The notes below the pieces were generated by a model. That model searched no databases. It was not told the DNA's origin and saw nothing but the letters and a program-made list of their open reading frames with translations. The position numbers and the translations under genes were made by a program. Source: Actinomycetes bacterium (lineage in GTDB: Bacteria; Actinomycetota; Actinomycetes; Actinomycetales; Micrococcaceae). Taken from it: a stretch of DNA of 7,323 bases. Below, in pieces: positions 4,753 to 7,323 of the stretch. The stretch spans positions 1 through 7,323 of the forward strand of contig JAFAAV010000056.1 in NCBI GenBank assembly GCA_023426375.1, written 5' to 3'. Position 1 is the first letter of the stretch. Every line of letters starts with the position of its first letter.

Positions 4753-6329
4753 CTACCGCACGTGCTGCCCTCATCAGGCACCGCACCGGAGACCAGATAG
4801 GTGTCCACCGCATCCTTGATGCACGAATCACCGGACACGTAGGCGGTGTGGCCCCAGCCGTCATTCGTGAGGAGCCGTGCATTGCCGAGCTTGTCGACCA
4901 GCGCCTCGGACCAGGCGTACGGGGTGGCGGGATCGTGGGTGGTACCCACCACGAGTAGCGGCTGATCGGTGTCCGCGGCGAAGGAATCGAGCGGCTCAAC
5001 CGGTTCATCCGGCCAGCCCTGGCACGCGGCGTCACCGTAGCTGAGGTACGGGCCGAAGGTGGGAGCTTCCTGCTTCATGGTTTCCGCGGCCTGCGCCATG
5101 TCCTGTTCCGAGACATTGCGCGAGACGGTGTCCAAGCAATTGACCGCGGTGAATGCCTCGGACACGTTGGAGGTGTACTCACCGGAGGATGTCCGGCCGT
5201 GGTTGGAATCCGAGTAGCTCATGAGCTCGTCGAAGTTTCCGTCGAACGCCTTGTCGAGTGCCGAATTCAGCTGCGGGTAGGAGGCCGTGGAGTACAGCGG
5301 GACCAGGATGCCTTCCACCGCGTTCACCGGGGTGATGCGGCGGCCATCGGACACGGTGATCTCTTCGTCGGCAACCTTGGACAGCAAGTCCTGAATCTTC
5401 TTCATACCGGCATCCACGCCGTCGTTGCCGACCACGCAGCGGTTATTGGTTTCCTGGCAGTCCTCGACCCAGTGCCGGAGGTTGTCCTCGAAGCCCTTGG
5501 CCTGATCGAGGGTCACGGTGCGTTCGTCCATGGTGGGGTCCACTCCGCCGTCCAGCACGAAACGGCCGGTGCGCTGCGGGAAAAGGCTCGCGTACGTCGC
5601 ACCGATTTCGGTCCCGTAGGAAAAGCCCAAATAGTGAGTAGCCGGCTGGTCGAATACCGCACGCATCACGTCCAGATCCTTGGCCACGGACTGGGTGCCC
5701 ATGTGCGAGACCACCGGGGACGACTTCTCTTTGCACTTGGCCCCGATCTCCGCGTAGGTGGCGCGCATGTCCTCCACCGTTTCGGTTCCCGGATCGAATG
5801 CGGGCTCGGCCCGCCACTCATCCATCTCCTGATCGGTCAGGCACTCGATGCCGTCCGACCGGTCAACGCCGCGGGGGTCGAAGCCCACGATGTCGTAGTT
5901 CTCGCGCACCGAGGCGGAGGCGAAGAATCCTGCGGACAACATCATGTCCACGCCCGAGCCGCCGGGTCCTCCGGGATTGAGGAACAGCGTGCCCTGAGGG
6001 TCGCTCGCTGAGGAGGACAACCGGGCCACCTCCACAAATGTGTCCCCGGCTCCCGGGTTCGCGTAATCCACCGGCACCGTAACTTGGGCACAGTCGAGGT
6101 CCTTGGCGGCGTCCTGCTCATCCTCCGCGTACTCGCACTCTCCCCACGAGAGGTCCTGGGTGTAATACGTTGCCAGCGCGGAATCAGTACCCGCGGTGAC
6201 GTTCGGATCCGCCTCCGAGGTCGCTGCCGGTTCGGAGTCTTGGTTCGACTGGGTTCCGCAACCAGTCAGCGTCAGCGCTGCTACGGCCACGAAAGCGGCC
6301 AGCGAAGGGGCTGTGGGAGTACGAGTCAC
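4746..6329 (-). CDS. Exported alpha/beta-hydrolase lipoprotein, tripeptidyl aminopeptidase-like (TAP/SlpD/SlpE family)
   Basis: This 527-residue protein has a lipoprotein signal peptide: Arg3, a hydrophobic stretch from about 9 to 22, and lipobox LTGC with Cys24, so it should be anchored outside the membrane. The body is an alpha/beta-hydrolase like Streptomyces tripeptidyl aminopeptidase, which removes tripeptides from exposed N-termini. The oxyanion region is NPGGPGGSG (118-126). The nucleophile elbow GFSYG has Ser237. The C-terminal TAP-like part carries the acid in GTTHDPATP (Asp466) and the base in GWGHT (His494), completing a Ser-Asp-His triad. Ten cysteines follow Cys24 (65, 80, 163, 199, 291, 298, 398, 436, 503, 524), an even number that suits disulfides in an exported enzyme. 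The GTG start has AAAGGA 5 nt upstream. It lies 20 bp after holB and is probably cotranscribed. Substrate specificity is inferred from family only; some relatives are esterases or proline iminopeptidase-like. Confidence 0.92.
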   Translation of the reverse strand: MTRTPTAPSLAAFVAVAALTLTGCGTQSNQDSEPAATSEADPNVTAGTDSALATYYTQDLSWGECEYAEDEQDAAKDLDCAQVTVPVDYANPGAGDTFVEVARLSSSASDPQGTLFLNPGGPGGSGVDMMLSAGFFASASVRENYDIVGFDPRGVDRSDGIECLTDQEMDEWRAEPAFDPGTETVEDMRATYAEIGAKCKEKSSPVVSHMGTQSVAKDLDVMRAVFDQPATHYLGFSYGTEIGATYASLFPQRTGRFVLDGGVDPTMDERTVTLDQAKGFEDNLRHWVEDCQETNNRCVVGNDGVDAGMKKIQDLLSKVADEEITVSDGRRITPVNAVEGILVPLYSTASYPQLNSALDKAFDGNFDELMSYSDSNHGRTSSGEYTSNVSEAFTAVNCLDTVSRNVSEQDMAQAAETMKQEAPTFGPYLSYGDAACQGWPDEPVEPLDSFAADTDQPLLVVGTTHDPATPYAWSEALVDKLGNARLLTNDGWGHTAYVSGDSCIKDAVDTYLVSGAVPDEGSTCGSA

Positions 6330-6334
6330 GAGTT

Positions 6335-6340
6335 TCCTTT
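6335..6340 (-). promoter_or_regulatory. Shine-Dalgarno AAAGGA deciding the GTG start of the lipoprotein
   Basis: AAAGGA sits 5 nt before GTG in the 20-bp gap after holB. The GTG gives a signal peptide of normal length with its lipobox at residues 21-24, which supports this start. Confidence 0.75.
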
Positions 6341-6349
6341 CGGTGTCGC

Positions 6350-7323
6350 TCAGACGAGCGAGACCATCATGGCTTCAAAGGCCAGCTGCGCACTGACATT
6401 GGTGCGGATCCTGTCCCTGGTCTCACTGATCACGTCGATGCGCTCCAGGGTCTGCTCCGCGCTGCTGTTGCCGGCGTAGTCCTGGATGTCACCGCTCAGG
6501 TGCTGGTTGATCAGCTCGGTCCCGGTGTGCAGCTGCACGCTGAGCACATCGCGGTAGAACGTGGTGAGGTCGATCAGGAACCGGTCCAGGGTGTCCGTCT
6601 GGATCCGGCGGGAACGCCGTTTCTGATCGGCCTCCAAGCGGTTGAGGGCACCGCGGATCGCGGGCGGCATCCGTCCGGATTCCGGGGCACCGAGGGCCAC
6701 GAGCAGCTGCGCGCGCTCTTCGTCGTTACGGGCCTCGGCGTTGGCAGCCGATTCGTCCACCGCCAACCGGTGCAGCCGGTCCGCCGCACGAACGGCCTGG
6801 GTCACACCGCGCATGTTCAGTGGCAAGGACACCACTTCTTGGCGGCGCGTGCGGGCATCGTCGTAGAGGGCCAATCGCGTAGCAATGCCCACGTGGCACT
6901 GGGCCAAGCGTGCGCATTCGATGGCGCGTTCCTGGTTCACCTTGTGCCGGCTGACCAGCAACTGCGCCACGTCCTGCGCGGACGGCACCTTGAGCGTCAC
7001 GGGACGGCACCGGGAACGGATGGTGACCAGGACGTCCATGGGGGAGGGCGCACACAACAACCAGATGGTGTGCGGCGGCGGTTCTTCGATGGCTTTAAGC
7101 ATGACGTTGGACGTGCGCTCGGTCATCCGGTCCGCGTCTTCCACGATCATCACGCGCCACTGACCCACCGAGGGGCGGTCCTGCGCCTTGACCACAAGCT
7201 CGCGGGCTTCGTCGATGCTGATCTGAGGGTTCTCCGTGACGAAATGCATGACGTCGGCGTGCGACCCCGCAAAGGCGGTGCGGCACGAGTGGCATTCACC
7301 GCAGCCGGTTCCGTGTTCGCACA
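6350..7323 (-). CDS. holB: DNA polymerase III subunit delta' (partial, 5' end beyond the window)
   Basis: The reading frame stays open to the right edge, so 323 residues are visible and the N-terminus, with the Walker A loop, is missing. The product is delta' of the clamp-loader complex, which opens the sliding clamp during replication. The visible part starts with a four-cysteine zinc module (CEHGTGCGECHSC, at 7283-7321), then ISIDEARELV, then a degenerate Walker B (VMIVEDADRMT). LKAIEEPPPHT and the SRC motif in TIRSRCRP follow; both are classic for delta' and DnaX. The last 200 residues match the variable C-terminal collar. VEDAD in place of DEAD fits delta', which does not hydrolyse ATP, better than DnaX. 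DnaX is also unlikely because the protein ends soon after the collar. In actinobacteria holB commonly follows tmk, which would lie beyond the window. The TAP-like lipoprotein gene follows 20 bp downstream. Confidence 0.93.
   Translation of the reverse strand, partial: CEHGTGCGECHSCRTAFAGSHADVMHFVTENPQISIDEARELVVKAQDRPSVGQWRVMIVEDADRMTERTSNVMLKAIEEPPPHTIWLLCAPSPMDVLVTIRSRCRPVTLKVPSAQDVAQLLVSRHKVNQERAIECARLAQCHVGIATRLALYDDARTRRQEVVSLPLNMRGVTQAVRAADRLHRLAVDESAANAEARNDEERAQLLVALGAPESGRMPPAIRGALNRLEADQKRRSRRIQTDTLDRFLIDLTTFYRDVLSVQLHTGTELINQHLSGDIQDYAGNSSAEQTLERIDVISETRDRIRTNVSAQLAFEAMMVSLV

Noticed and set aside
5199..6011. 270-codon plus-strand frame opposite the TAP-like lipoprotein gene
   Set aside because: Antisense shadow of a gene with an intact catalytic triad and signal peptide; no ribosome site or domain of its own.
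1..7323. CRISPR array, insertion sequence or transposase remnants
   Set aside because: No spaced direct repeats, no terminal inverted repeats flanking a transposase, and almost all sequence is accounted for by five intact or edge-cut genes and a tRNA.

Overview
The window looks like a chromosomal segment from a high-GC actinobacterium, most likely of the Micrococcales (Micrococcaceae such as Kocuria or Arthrobacter relatives). This rests on codon use rich in G and C at third positions, GTG starts, an actinobacterial-type DNA polymerase III delta' subunit, and a secreted tripeptidyl-aminopeptidase-like lipoprotein of the Streptomyces TAP/Slp type. Genus is not resolvable by eye.

Layout, left to right: a tRNA-Thr(CGU) gene on the minus strand at the left edge. 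Then a short gap with a hairpin in the tRNA leader and a terminator-like stem. Then two minus-strand genes 1 bp apart for FMN-dependent luciferase-like monooxygenases: a short divergent member (162-1172), and upstream of it a full-length NtaA/SnaA/DszA-family member (1174-2559). Next is a 228-bp divergent intergenic region dense in short inverted repeats. Then a plus-strand gene for a 649-residue FAD/NAD(P)-binding protein (2788-4737). That gene converges, with an 8-bp gap, on a minus-strand exported alpha/beta-hydrolase lipoprotein (4746-6329), which follows 20 bp downstream of a partial holB (DNA polymerase III delta', 6350 to the window edge).

The two ends read as housekeeping backbone: holB, TAP-like hydrolase and tRNA-Thr in this order and orientation is, to my knowledge, a recurrent actinobacterial arrangement. 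The three flavoprotein genes in the middle read as an accessory cassette placed between the hydrolase and the tRNA. Together they could form a small oxidative catabolism module: a reduced-flavin-dependent monooxygenase acting on an unknown, perhaps sulfur- or nitrogen-containing, small molecule, a degenerate partner subunit, and a second flavoprotein transcribed divergently from a shared control region. No flavin reductase, transporter or regulator is in the window, so substrate and pathway stay open. Apart from the 228-bp control region, every gap between genes is under 100 bp.
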